Below are positions 6,774-16,680 of a DNA stretch of 16,680 nucleotides, in pieces. Both the position numbers and the translations under genes were made by a program. The DNA lies in assembly GCA_046154695.1 (NCBI GenBank), contig JBJXFI010000139.1, positions 1 through 16,680 of the forward strand, in the 5' to 3' direction. Each line of letters opens with the position of its first letter. The stretch's first letter is position 1. Below the pieces are notes generated by a model. That model searched no databases and had not been told where the DNA came from. It was given only the letters and a program-made list of their open reading frames with translations. Origin of the DNA: DALYLB01 sp046154695. Its GTDB lineage: Bacteria; Acidobacteriota; Blastocatellia; RBC074.

Positions 6774-8254
6774 CCAAAACCTCTCCGGGCCTGGGGCTCC
6801 ACCGGATTGCGGGGCAGCGAGAGGGCGAAGGTGGTTCCGGTGCCGACCTGGCTGAGAACGCCGATCTCTCCCCCGTGTTCCTCGATGATCTTCTTCGTCA
6901 GGGGGAGTCCGAGGCCGATGCCGGTCTCCTTGGTGGAGAAATAGGGCTCGAAGATCTGGTCCATGTTTTCGGGGAGGATGCCGCTGCCGGTGTCGGCGAA
7001 TTCGATTTCGAGATGATCGTTGGCGGAGCGGAGAAGGATTTGGAGATCGCCTCCGCCGGCCATGGCCTGGACGGCATTGATCATCAGGTTCGAGAAGCAG
7101 GTCTTGATCTGTTCGGCGTCGGCGGCGATGGTCGCCGGGCCGTCGCCGGACTGATTGATGGAGATCCGGACGCCCTGTTCGTCGGCCTTCGCGGCGACGA
7201 GGGCGCGCACCTCCTCGATCAGGGCGCGGGCGTCGAGTTCGCGGAGCTTCAATTTCGCGGGGCGGCCATAGCTGAGGAAGTCGCTGACCAGGCGATTGAG
7301 CCGCGCGAGCTCGTCCTTGATCGTTCGCAGGATGTGGTCGTACTGCCCGCGGGCGGATTCGTCCTTCGGAGCGAAGCTGGCCCGCAGGTGGTCGATCGAA
7401 AGATTGATGAAATTGAGCGGATTGCGGATCTCGTGGGCGATGCCGGAGGCGAGCCGTCCGACCACGGCGGAGCGCTCGACGCGCTGCAGTTGATCCTCCA
7501 GGTCGCGGCTGCGGCGCAATTCGGCGAGCATTTCGTTGAAGGTCGTGGAGAGGGTGCTGACCTCCTTCGGCCCGGCGGGCCGGACCTGGAAATCGAGATT
7601 GCCCTCGGTCACCTGATGGGCGGCTCTGCTCAGTTCGGTGATGGGCTGGGTGAGCCCCTTGCTCAGGGTGTAGATCAACACGACCTGGAGCAGGCCGAGC
7701 AGCCCGATGGCGATCAAACGGTCGCGGGCGGCGGCCTCGATGACGCGGTTGAACCGCTTCTTCGAGACGACGATGATAATCGTGCGTTTCGCCTTTTCGG
7801 TCTCGAAGGGAAGTCGAATCGTGCTCTCCCGCTCATCGGAGCGGGCCCCGGCGTTGACCGCCATATCGCCGATCTGCCAGACCGGAAGCTCGGTGATGGC
7901 GGGATTGAGGCGCTGATTGATCTCCCGGCGATCGGTGCTGTCGAAGATCTCCTTCGTTCGCGAATCGACGACCAGGATGTGATTGATGATGCTCTCGGCA
8001 TTGACCGGCAGCGTGCCGCCCTTTCGCGGATCGACCAGGTCGTACATATAGGTTCCTTCGGAGAGAGAGCGAAGGGCGACCTCGGTGGCCTGGGTCGTCG
8101 CCAGCACGTAATCGTCCACCTGCTGGGCGATGCGCTTCTCCGACCGGGCGTTGATCAGATAGAGCGCGATCGTCGTCAGCACCAGCATTCCGGCGACGAA
8201 CAGGACCATCTGCGCGCGAAAACTGGAGAACCGGCCGATCAGGGCATTGAGCAT
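6764..8254 (-). CDS. Membrane sensor histidine kinase, NtrB/AtoS-like
   Basis: The 496-residue protein has a transmembrane segment at about 15-35, an extracytoplasmic sensor region of about 140 residues, a second transmembrane segment at about 180-200 and a HAMP linker (TQPITELSRAAHQVTEGNLD, about 202-250). The dimerisation domain carries phospho-acceptor His274 in GIAHEIRNPLNF. The ATPase domain has Asn393 (NLMINAVQAM), DTGSG at 421-425, an F-box (FEPYFSTK) and GIGLGL at 445-450. The HEIRNPL form is typical of kinases that partner NtrC-type regulators, and one lies downstream on the same strand. The sensor region contains VVDSRTKEIFDSTD, suggesting a PAS-like or dCache-like fold; the ligand is unknown. 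Start ATG at 8254 follows AGGAG by 10 nt. It begins 22 nt after the TPR gene, implying co-transcription. Its 3' end overlaps a repeat arm. Confidence 0.92.
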   Translation of the reverse strand: MLNALIGRFSSFRAQMVLFVAGMLVLTTIALYLINARSEKRIAQQVDDYVLATTQATEVALRSLSEGTYMYDLVDPRKGGTLPVNAESIINHILVVDSRTKEIFDSTDRREINQRLNPAITELPVWQIGDMAVNAGARSDERESTIRLPFETEKAKRTIIIVVSKKRFNRVIEAAARDRLIAIGLLGLLQVVLIYTLSKGLTQPITELSRAAHQVTEGNLDFQVRPAGPKEVSTLSTTFNEMLAELRRSRDLEDQLQRVERSAVVGRLASGIAHEIRNPLNFINLSIDHLRASFAPKDESARGQYDHILRTIKDELARLNRLVSDFLSYGRPAKLKLRELDARALIEEVRALVAAKADEQGVRISINQSGDGPATIAADAEQIKTCFSNLMINAVQAMAGGGDLQILLRSANDHLEIEFADTGSGILPENMDQIFEPYFSTKETGIGLGLPLTKKIIEEHGGEIGVLSQVGTGTTFALSLPRNPVEPQARRGFGHE

Positions 8255-8276
8255 GGGATGGAGGCTCCTGGCTTGG

Positions 8277-9020
8277 TTATCGGTTTGCGAGACTCTCTTT
8301 CGCCTTCTCCTGAATGCGCCGGTCGGCGTTCGAGCGCGGCGGCGTATGCATGATCTCCTGCAATTGCCGGCGGGCGTCCTCTTTGCGGCCCGCTTCCCGG
8401 TAGGCATTTTGGAGGGCGAGCCTCATTTCAAGGGAGTGCGGAGCGACCCGTACGCCCTGTTCGAGCCGCGTGATGGCCCGGCCGAGGTTGCCGCCGATGA
8501 TCCGCGGGAGCTGGCGGTCCATCTCGCCGAGGGCGAGATAGGCCCCGCCGTCCTGATACCGGTCGTCGAGGCGAAGCACCGTCTCCATCTCGGCGCGAAT
8601 CTTTCTGACCGTGGCCAGCGCCTGAAAGACGCCCTTCTGTTCGCTGTATCCGCCGTAATTGACGGCCAGCCAGAAATGGCCCTCGGCTGCGTTGGGCTCG
8701 CGGGCGATGGCTCGCCTGCCGGCGTCGATGCCCTTGTCGAAATAAGCCAGTTTTTCCACCTTTGCGGCGTCATCCCCGATGAAATAGCAGGCCCGCGCCG
8801 CGCGCCACAACCATTGATAATTCGCGCCGTCCCGGCCAAGTTCGCGTTCGATCACGGCCAGGGATCGCTTGTCCCGGGCGGCATCCTCGCCGAAAGAGAA
8901 GAGTTGATCGGCTTCATGAAAAGGGCTGGCGGAAACCGCCGCGACGAGGGCCTTGCCCTGCGCCATTCCCGCCGTGCAAAAGAGGCCGATGAGAATGAGT
9001 GAAGAAAATATTCCGTACAT
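8277..9020 (-). CDS. Secreted TPR protein, TatT/RMD-like
   Basis: The 247-residue protein starts with a signal peptide (MYGIFSSLILIGLFCTAGMAQG). The rest is helical tetratricopeptide-like repeats: YQWLWRAARACYFIGD, DAGRRAIAREPNAAEGHFWLA, GGAYLALGEMDRQLPRIIGGN, AITRLEQGVRVAPHSLEMRLAL and EAGRKEDARRQLQEIM. The order, with ALGEMDRQLPRIIGG ahead of the last repeat pair, resembles TPR proteins of the TRAP-transporter TatT component/RMD1 type; that link is by recollection and no TRAP transporter genes are nearby. It lies first in a likely operon with the histidine kinase, so a periplasmic protein feeding the sensor is one possibility. No ribosome binding site is visible before the ATG at 9020. The long open frame that continues upstream of this ATG, antisense to metG, is a compositional artefact. 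Confidence 0.82.
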   Translation of the reverse strand: MYGIFSSLILIGLFCTAGMAQGKALVAAVSASPFHEADQLFSFGEDAARDKRSLAVIERELGRDGANYQWLWRAARACYFIGDDAAKVEKLAYFDKGIDAGRRAIAREPNAAEGHFWLAVNYGGYSEQKGVFQALATVRKIRAEMETVLRLDDRYQDGGAYLALGEMDRQLPRIIGGNLGRAITRLEQGVRVAPHSLEMRLALQNAYREAGRKEDARRQLQEIMHTPPRSNADRRIQEKAKESLANR

Positions 9021-9027
9021 CGGATAA

Positions 9028-9056
9028 AAGCTAGCAATCCGCCGTGCGTTTCGCAA
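9028..9056 (-). promoter_or_regulatory. Candidate promoter giving a leaderless TPR-kinase transcript
   Basis: On the minus strand TTGCGA (9056-9051) and TAGCTT (9033-9028) are 17 nt apart. The -10-like box ends 7 nt before the ATG at 9020, so transcription would begin at or next to the start codon, consistent with the missing ribosome binding site. The boxes match consensus only weakly. Confidence 0.25.
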
Positions 9057-9128
9057 GTGGGGCGAGTTTGCCAAACAGCGCCTCATCGTGAAAAAATGGC
9101 CTTTTCGTTCGCAGGGGATTATGAACGC

Positions 9129-11168
<2,040 letters not shown>

Positions 11169-11190
11169 GCCAGGCGGCAATCTTTTCATT

Positions 11191-11979
11191 ATGATGCTGA
11201 TCGATTCTCATGCGCATCTCGATGTCCCGCAGTACGACGGGGATCGTGTTGAGGTGATCGCCCGCGCGCGGGCGGCCGGGGTGGAGCTTCTTCTTGAAAT
11301 TTGCGGAAGCGATGTCGGCAAGGGATCGCTCGACGGCGGGATGAGGCTGGTCGAGGAGCACGCGTTCATTTACGGCGCGATCGGCCTGCATCCGCACGAG
11401 GCGAGCCTCTATGACGAGGCGCTCGAAGCGGCGCTGCTCGATTTCAGCCGCCGCCCGAAGATCATCGCGTGGGGCGAGATCGGCCTGGACTACCATTACG
11501 ACAACAGCCCGCGCGAGACGCAGCGCCGCGTCTTCCGGCGCCAGCTCGAACTTGCGCTCCAGCGCCGGCTGCCCGCGATCATTCATACCCGAGAGGCCGA
11601 CGACGACACGATCGCGATCCTGCGCGAGGGCTGGGCCGATCGGGACGGCGCGGAAATCGGCGGGATCATTCATTGCTTCACGGGGACGCAGTCGCTGGCC
11701 GACGCCGCGCTCGGGATGGGCTTTCACATTTCGTTCTCGGGTGTTGTGACCTTCAAGGCGGCGGAGGATCTGCGCGAGGTCGCGCGCTCGGTCCCGCTCG
11801 ATCGCTTGCTGGTCGAGACCGACTGCCCCTATCTCGCTCCCATTCCTTATCGCGGAAAACGCAACGAGCCCGCCTACGTCGTCGAGACGGCGAAGCGGCT
11901 GGCGGAACTCCGCGGGATCTCCCTCGACGAGCTCGCCCGCGTCACGACCGGAAATTTCAAACGGTTATTCGGCCTCTGA
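11191..11979 (+). CDS. tatD: TatD-family metal-dependent hydrolase
   Basis: The 262-residue protein is a full-length TatD/YcfH-type amidohydrolase-fold enzyme, a family with reported 3'-5' exonuclease and DNase activity. The expected metal ligands are present: His7 and His9 in IDSHAHLD, Glu in GEIGLDYH (about 92-99), His in IIHTRE (about 131), His in IIHCFTG (about 156) and Asp in VETDCPYLAP (about 209). The gene begins 22 nt after metG on the same strand; this metG-tatD order is common in bacteria and suggests co-transcription. Two adjacent ATG codons (11191, 11194) could serve as start and no strong ribosome binding site is visible, so translational coupling to metG is plausible. The physiological substrate is not known. 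Confidence 0.93.
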   Translation: MMLIDSHAHLDVPQYDGDRVEVIARARAAGVELLLEICGSDVGKGSLDGGMRLVEEHAFIYGAIGLHPHEASLYDEALEAALLDFSRRPKIIAWGEIGLDYHYDNSPRETQRRVFRRQLELALQRRLPAIIHTREADDDTIAILREGWADRDGAEIGGIIHCFTGTQSLADAALGMGFHISFSGVVTFKAAEDLREVARSVPLDRLLVETDCPYLAPIPYRGKRNEPAYVVETAKRLAELRGISLDELARVTTGNFKRLFGL

Positions 11980-11990
11980 GCCAGCCGCCA

Positions 11991-12012
11991 GGGCAGGCAC
12001 GGGGGCCTGCCC
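11991..12012. terminator. Possible bidirectional terminator or GC-rich repeat between tatD and DUF1501 gene
   Basis: GGGCAGGC (11991-11998) pairs with GCCTGCCC (12005-12012) across a 6-nt loop, inside the 40-bp gap between convergent genes. An alternative pairing, GGGGGC (12001-12006) with GCCCCC (12009-12014), is also possible. There is no T-run on either side, so intrinsic termination would be weak. Confidence 0.4.
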
Positions 12013-12019
12013 CCACGAG

Positions 12020-13549
12020 TTATGCCAGGATGTCTTTCAGCACGCGCCCTTCGTCCGTCGGCCCGATCAGGCGATTGTCGAGACCCTGGTAGGCATAGCT
12101 GAAGCGATACGGATCGAGGCCGAGCAGGTGCTGGATCGTGGCCTGCAGGTCGCGGATGCCGACGGGATTCTCGACGGGAAAGTAGCCGAACTCGTCCGTC
12201 GCGCCATACGCGAGCCCGGCTTTCACGCCGCCGCCCGCCATCCACATCGTGTAGGCGTTCGTGTGATGGTCGCGCCCGATGAAGCCCTTTTTCAATTCGG
12301 TGCGCACGTTGTTCTGCATCATCGGCGTGCGCCCGAACTCGCCGCCCCACACCACCAGCGTTTCGTCCAGCAGGCCGCGTTGTTCGAGGTCGGTCAGCAG
12401 GCCGGCAATGGCGCGGTCCGTTTGCTGGCATTTGATCGGCAGGGTTTCATCGATGCTCTCGCCGGGCGAAGAGCCGTGGTGGTCCCATCCCCAATCATAC
12501 AACTGCACAAAGCGCACGCCGTTTTCGACCAGGCGGCGCGCCAGCAGGCAATTGTTCGCGAACGTGGGATCGTCGCCCTTGTAGAGAATGCGCGGATCGT
12601 CGGCGCTTTCGGCCGGGGAGACGAAGCCGGGCCTGGCCCCGTAAAGATTCAGAATGTGCGGCGGCTCTTTCGAGATGTCCATCACTTCCGGCGTCGACAT
12701 CTGCATGCGGTAGGCGAGCTCGTACTGTGCGATGCGCGTGAGCGTTTCGCTGTCGCCGCTGCGCAGATATTCCGCATGGTTCATCTCGGCCAGGGTGTCG
12801 AGCGTGCGCCGGCGCAGCGAGCGGTCCAGGCCGGCGGGATTGCTCAGGTAGAGCACGGGGTCGCCCGTCGTCCGGCATTGCACGCCCTGATAGACGCTGG
12901 GCAGGAAGCCCGACCCCCACAGCGATTTGCCTCCATCGGGCGTTTTGCCGCCGGAAAGCAGCACGACGAAGCCGGGCAAGTCCTCATTGACGCTGCCCAG
13001 TCCGTAGGTGACCCACGCGCCGAACGAGGGATTGCCGAGGCGCGGCGACCCGGTATGCACAAAAAGCTGCGCGGGCGCGTGATTGAATTGATCGGTGTGA
13101 ACCGTGCGAATGACACAGGTCTTGTCCACGACCCGGGCGAAATTCGGCAGCAGGTCGCTGATCCACTGCCCGCTCCGGCCGCGGCGCTGAAACCGGAATT
13201 GGCCCGCGAGAATCTTCGGCACGCCCTTGATGAACGCGAAGCGTTTGCCTTCGAGAAACGACGGCGGGCAATCCTTCATGTGCAGTTGGTCGAGCGCCGG
13301 CTTGTGCTCGAAGAGCTCCAACTGCGACGGCGAGCCGGCCATGTGCAGGTAGATGATCCGCCGGGCTTTCGGCGCGAACATCGGCGGCTTGGACGCGAGC
13401 GGGTTTTTGCTCTGCGCGAGGACGCCGTCGCGGTCGAGCAGGGATTGCAGCGCGATCGCGCCGAGGCCCAGGCCGCCGCTTTTGAAAAAGTGGCGCCGGG
13501 TGATCTCGCGCGCGCCGGCGATTGCGGGAGAAAGGTCGTTTCCGTTCAT
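12020..13549 (-). CDS. DUF1501 family protein, Tat-exported
   Basis: The 509-residue protein belongs to DUF1501, related to the sulfatase/alkaline phosphatase fold. Residues 17-36 form a twin-arginine signal (TRRHFFKSGGLGLGAIAL). Family landmarks are RIIYLHMAGSPSQLELFEHKP, NHAPAQLFVHTGSPRLGNPS, RFVQLYDWGWDHHG, TLVVWGGEFGRTP, GRDHHTNAYTMWMAGGGV and the terminal LLGLDPYRFSYAYQGLDNRL. The Asp/His-rich motifs (DWGWDHH, GRDHH) look like metal-binding residues. The start codon lies four nucleotides after the stop of the PSD1 gene, with no strong ribosome binding site, so translation is probably coupled. The family regularly sits beside PSD1-type cytochromes in Planctomycetes, Verrucomicrobia and Acidobacteria. 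Its substrate is not established; the Tat signal implies it is exported folded, perhaps with bound metal. Confidence 0.92.
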   Translation of the reverse strand: MNGNDLSPAIAGAREITRRHFFKSGGLGLGAIALQSLLDRDGVLAQSKNPLASKPPMFAPKARRIIYLHMAGSPSQLELFEHKPALDQLHMKDCPPSFLEGKRFAFIKGVPKILAGQFRFQRRGRSGQWISDLLPNFARVVDKTCVIRTVHTDQFNHAPAQLFVHTGSPRLGNPSFGAWVTYGLGSVNEDLPGFVVLLSGGKTPDGGKSLWGSGFLPSVYQGVQCRTTGDPVLYLSNPAGLDRSLRRRTLDTLAEMNHAEYLRSGDSETLTRIAQYELAYRMQMSTPEVMDISKEPPHILNLYGARPGFVSPAESADDPRILYKGDDPTFANNCLLARRLVENGVRFVQLYDWGWDHHGSSPGESIDETLPIKCQQTDRAIAGLLTDLEQRGLLDETLVVWGGEFGRTPMMQNNVRTELKKGFIGRDHHTNAYTMWMAGGGVKAGLAYGATDEFGYFPVENPVGIRDLQATIQHLLGLDPYRFSYAYQGLDNRLIGPTDEGRVLKDILA

Positions 13550-13553
13550 AGGT

Positions 13554-16511
13554 TCAGTTGCGGGTCAGAAACTCATCCAGATTCAGGATCGCGTTGGCGG
13601 TGACGATCCACGCGGCGAAGGCCGGCCCGCCGATGCCGGCCGGCGCGGTCGCGCGCGCGGCTTTGAGCAGGGCGTCGGCCTTCTCCGGGGCGGCCTCGAA
13701 TGCGCGACGCGCCTCGTTTTGCAGGGCGATCAACGGAGCCGTTTCGCCGTCGCGCGGCGGGCGAATCAACGCGAGGCGCAGCCCCCGGGCGGCGCGCCCG
13801 CCCGAATCGGGCGCATCGCCGACCATTCGCCCGGCGAGTCCGGCCGCAGCCTCAAGATAGACCGGATCGTTCAGCGTCACCAGCGCCTGCAGCGGCGTGT
13901 TCGTGCGGATGCGGCGAATCTGGCAGACTTCGCCGCTGCCGCCGTCGAACATCGTCATCGAGGGATAGGGCGTCGTGCGTTTGAGATACGTGTACAGGCC
14001 GCGGCGAAAACGATCCTCGCCCTCGGCGTCCACCCAGCTCCTGCCGTTGTAGGTCGAACGCCACAGTCCCGCGGGCTGCGGCGGCATGACGGGCGGGCCG
14101 CCCATCTTTTCCGAAAGCAATCCGGCGACCGCGAGCGCCTGATCGCGCACCGTCTCGGCGCTGAGCCGGAACCGCGCGCCGCGTGATTGAATCAGATTGC
14201 GCGGATCGGCCTCGCGAAGAGCGGGCGTCGCGTCCGACGCCTGCCGATACGCGCCGCTCATCACGATCGTCTTGAGCAGTTTTTTCAACGACCATCCGCC
14301 ATCCCGATATTCGGCCGCCAGCCAGTCGAGCAATTCGGGATTGGAGGGCGCGGCCCCCTGCGCGCCAAAATCCTCTTCGGTTTCGACGATGCCGATGCCG
14401 AACAGGCGCGCCCAGACGCGGTTGGCCCACACGCGCGGCGTGAGCGGATTGTCGGGGCTGACCAGCCATTGCGCCAGGCCCAGGCGGTTGGGCGGCGCGC
14501 CGGCAGGGAGGTTGTGAAACGCCGCCGGCACCCCGGGCGAGACCGCATCGCCCGGCTCAAGAAAGTTGCCGCGAAGGTGAATCCTCGTCGTCCGCTGCTT
14601 GTCCGCCGCCAGTTCGCGCATCACCGGCAGGCGTACGATATTGTCGTTGAAAGCCTTCTGCGCCTTGTGCGCGGCGTCGAGATCGTCGCGCAGCTTGCGG
14701 ATCTCCGGCGAGGACGTCATCGGGTGCAGCGCGGCGGGAGCGCCGCCGCTGGTCGCCAGGCGAAACCGGCGCAGCGTCGCCGTGTCGCCGGATTGCTGTG
14801 AAAGGGTCACGCGGAGTTTCGCCTCCCCGCTCAGCCGCAGCGGTTCGGCAAAGTCGAAGATCGCGGCATGCGGTTCGTGCGCGCGTGAGCTGACGGACCA
14901 GCCGGTCTTCTCGTCGCCGTCGATCGCGTGGGCCGCCGGCGACTTCTCCTCTCCGAAATCCGCGCGCGCGCCGGATAGTTTCAGGGATCGCGCGCCGGAC
15001 GGGCCGAGCAGTTCGGCGGTCAATTCGGACAGGACGAAATTCGAGGTGGACCCGTTGCGCCCGACGGCGAGTTCGCCGGTGGCGAGTTTTTCCGGCAGGG
15101 CTTCCAGCCGCATCGCCGTGTGGATTCCCGCCGCGAGAGCGAGGGTGACGACATAGGTGTCTTCCGGCGGGGATTTTCCGCTCGCCGCCACGGCGCCGTC
15201 CTTCTGCGCCGCGAGGGTCGCGCCGTCCCGGGAGACGGCTTCGAGAACGGCGGCTGCGCGCCATGGTCGCTCCGCGGCTTCGTTTGCCCCGTCCGCGGCC
15301 TCCTCAAGCGCGGTTAGCGCGGTCCGGATCGTTTCCAGACGGGCCCCCAGGCGGTCGCGTTCCTCCCTCTCCCTCGGAGAGACCAATTCGATGGCCGGCG
15401 CGTCATCATACCGGTCAGCGTCCACCGTCTGATTGAACAGCGCGTAGAAGCCGTAATATTCGGCGTGCGAGATGGGTTCGTATTTGTGGGTGTGGCATTT
15501 GGCGCAGCCCATCGTCAGCCCCATCCATACCTGGGCGGTCGTGTCCGCGCGATCTTTGACGGCGGCGACGCGGAACTCCTCGTTGTCCGTGCCGCCTTCG
15601 TCGTTGGTCATCGTGTTGCGATGAAACGCGGTGGCGATCAATTGCCGCTCGGTGGGATTGGGCAGCAGGTCGCCGGCGAGCTGCTCCGTCGTAAAGCGAT
15701 CCAGCGGCATATCGGCGTTGAACGCCTCGACCACCCAATCGCGATAGGGCCACATCGTGCGCCCCAGATCCTTTTCATAGCCCTTCGTGTCGGCATACCG
15801 CGCCAGGTCGAGCCACATTCGCGCCCAGTGTTCGCCGAACCGCGGCTTTCGCAGCAGTTCGTCCACCATTTGCTCGTACGCCGCGGGGGACGGATCCGCG
15901 GCGAACCGGTCCGCGGTTTCCGGCGTGGGCGGCAGGCCGATCAGATCGAGCCAAACCCGCCGCGCGAGCGAATGGGGCGCGGCGGGCGGGCGGAGCGCAA
16001 GCCCTTTTTTCGCGAGCGCCGCGCCGACCAGCGCATCGATTGGCGGCTGCCCGCCGGCGATCACGGGCCTTGTCACCGGCTCGAACGACCAGTGGCTCCC
16101 CCACTTCGCGCCCTCGGCGATCCAGCGCCGCAGGGTCTCGATCTGGGCGGCGCTGACCTGCTTGTGCGAACCCGGCGGCGGCATCACGACATCGGGATCG
16201 GCGCTGGTCAGCCGCGCGAGGATGAGGCTTTTCTCCGGTTGCCCGGGCGCGATGGGAACGCCGCTCCGGCGCCTCGCTTTCGCGTCCACTTCGAGATCGA
16301 GCCGCAGCCCGGCCTTGCGGTTCGTTTCATCCGTTCCATGGCAGGAAAAGCAGTTCGCCGCCAGGATCGGCAGCACATCGCGGCCAAAACGCACCGGCTC
16401 CGCGGCGGCCAGCGGCAACGGCCTCAATAGATAGCCCGCGGCCGAACACGTCACCGCGACCAGCAGGGCCTCGATCAAAAGCTTGCGGCGGTCTTTTTGT
16501 CTCGATTTCAT
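13554..16511 (-). CDS. PSD1-type cytochrome c protein with DUF1549 and DUF1553
   Basis: The 985-residue exported protein has an N-terminal signal or anchor (about 9-37). A cytochrome-c-like PSC1 domain carries haem motif CFSCH (54-58) with a candidate distal ligand Met110 in VVMPPPGSH. DUF1549 spans about 155-365 (RRVWLDLIGLPPTP, FGEHWARMWLDLARYADTKGYE, FHRNTMTNDEGGTDNEEFR) and includes a second CxxCH, CAKCH at 336-340, followed by HKYEPIS. A beta-rich middle region (about 420-600, AIDGDEKTGWSV) resembles discoidin-like inserts of some members. DUF1553 covers about 675-930 (LAQWLVSPDNPLTPRVWANRVW, TNTPLQALVTLNDP). It is first in a two-gene operon with the DUF1501 gene. A role in exported redox or polysaccharide breakdown has been suggested for this group but is unproven. 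No ribosome binding site is evident before the ATG; a half-copy of the dispersed palindrome lies 13 nt upstream. Confidence 0.93.
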   Translation of the reverse strand: MKSRQKDRRKLLIEALLVAVTCSAAGYLLRPLPLAAAEPVRFGRDVLPILAANCFSCHGTDETNRKAGLRLDLEVDAKARRRSGVPIAPGQPEKSLILARLTSADPDVVMPPPGSHKQVSAAQIETLRRWIAEGAKWGSHWSFEPVTRPVIAGGQPPIDALVGAALAKKGLALRPPAAPHSLARRVWLDLIGLPPTPETADRFAADPSPAAYEQMVDELLRKPRFGEHWARMWLDLARYADTKGYEKDLGRTMWPYRDWVVEAFNADMPLDRFTTEQLAGDLLPNPTERQLIATAFHRNTMTNDEGGTDNEEFRVAAVKDRADTTAQVWMGLTMGCAKCHTHKYEPISHAEYYGFYALFNQTVDADRYDDAPAIELVSPREREERDRLGARLETIRTALTALEEAADGANEAAERPWRAAAVLEAVSRDGATLAAQKDGAVAASGKSPPEDTYVVTLALAAGIHTAMRLEALPEKLATGELAVGRNGSTSNFVLSELTAELLGPSGARSLKLSGARADFGEEKSPAAHAIDGDEKTGWSVSSRAHEPHAAIFDFAEPLRLSGEAKLRVTLSQQSGDTATLRRFRLATSGGAPAALHPMTSSPEIRKLRDDLDAAHKAQKAFNDNIVRLPVMRELAADKQRTTRIHLRGNFLEPGDAVSPGVPAAFHNLPAGAPPNRLGLAQWLVSPDNPLTPRVWANRVWARLFGIGIVETEEDFGAQGAAPSNPELLDWLAAEYRDGGWSLKKLLKTIVMSGAYRQASDATPALREADPRNLIQSRGARFRLSAETVRDQALAVAGLLSEKMGGPPVMPPQPAGLWRSTYNGRSWVDAEGEDRFRRGLYTYLKRTTPYPSMTMFDGGSGEVCQIRRIRTNTPLQALVTLNDPVYLEAAAGLAGRMVGDAPDSGGRAARGLRLALIRPPRDGETAPLIALQNEARRAFEAAPEKADALLKAARATAPAGIGGPAFAAWIVTANAILNLDEFLTRN

Positions 16512-16524
16512 AGGGGGCTTCGAT

Positions 16525-16549
16525 AAATCGTTTGGAGTTCCGCCTTCAG
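16525..16549. repeat. Dispersed palindrome, half-copy 3
   Basis: AAATCGTTTGGAGTTCCGCC at 16525-16544, continuing as TTCAG, matches one arm of copies 1 and 2. The expected second arm is missing; instead unrelated sequence follows. It lies 13 nt upstream of the PSD1 start codon, within its promoter or leader. Confidence 0.7.
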
Positions 16550-16609
16550 ACCAAAGGCAATACCACGGTTTTCACTTGCGTGCGACCCGACTCGCCATCG
16601 AGAAGAGGA

Positions 16610-16680
16610 GGAAAAACGGACCAGACGGAAATAACGGAACAAACGGAGCCCTGGATTGTTTGGTTTCGTCGATTCCGTTA
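16610..16680. repeat. CGGAACAAACGGA-type repeat, cut by the window edge
   Basis: GGAAAAACGGA (16610-16620) and CGGAACAAACGGA (16635-16647) repeat the arm sequence of the terminator hairpin at 4874-4930. TAACGGAA (16632-16639) is complementary to the final TTCCGTTA (16673-16680), so a hairpin probably continues beyond the window. The region is upstream of PSD1 and contains no gene. Confidence 0.6.

Noticed and set aside
6524..8353. 609-codon plus-strand open frame starting in the repeat region
   Set aside because: Its first part is repeat sequence and the remainder is antisense to the histidine kinase.
9021..9128. T-box or other riboswitch ahead of metG
   Set aside because: The gap is only about 108 bp shared with a divergent gene and shows no T-box motif or terminator hairpin.

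Overview
The window looks like a chromosomal segment of a GC-rich Gram-negative bacterium, most probably an acidobacterium of the Solibacter/Bryobacter kind. This is inferred from gene content: an Oar/TonB-type outer-membrane barrel protein of acidobacterial style, a PSD1-type cytochrome (DUF1549/DUF1553) paired with a Tat-exported DUF1501 protein (a pair typical of Planctomycetes, Verrucomicrobia and Acidobacteria), a PafA-like phosphatase and an NtrC-type two-component system. No rRNA or other firm taxonomic marker is present, so the placement is tentative.

Layout, left to right. (1) 1-2582, minus: an outer-membrane TonB-dependent-receptor-like barrel whose 3' end lies off the left edge; it lacks the usual N-terminal carboxypeptidase-like and plug domains. 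(2) 2583-3172: a divergent intergenic region carrying a 266-bp MITE-like palindromic element and a second, unrelated palindrome. (3) 3173-4855, plus: a secreted PafA-type alkaline phosphatase. (4) A perfect 24-bp hairpin terminator sits between it and the convergent NtrC-family regulator (4931-6319, minus). (5) 6320-6763: a gene-free stretch made largely of three different palindromic repeat types. (6) 6764-8254 and 8277-9020, minus: a membrane histidine kinase preceded, 22 nt upstream, by a secreted TPR protein. (7) 9129-11168 and 11191-11979, plus: methionyl-tRNA synthetase and TatD-family hydrolase, a common bacterial pair. (8) 12020-13549 and 13554-16511, minus: the DUF1501 and PSD1 pair, four nucleotides apart, forming an operon. 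(9) 16512-16680: upstream region with further repeat copies.

Working together: the TPR protein, kinase and response regulator, all on one strand in that order, plausibly form one signalling locus controlling sigma-54 promoters, although repeats now separate kinase from regulator. The receptor-like protein and phosphatase are divergently arranged and both envelope-associated; a shared nutrient (phosphate ester) role is only a guess. metG and tatD are housekeeping. The PSD1/DUF1501 pair is an exported module of unsettled function.

The most distinctive feature is the density of intergenic palindromic repeats. At least five sequence families sit at gene boundaries, some recurring within the window, and in two places they reach into or create gene ends. 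One perfect 18-bp palindrome lies inside metG. I did not find a phage, CRISPR array, toxin-antitoxin or defence system, or a biosynthetic cluster.
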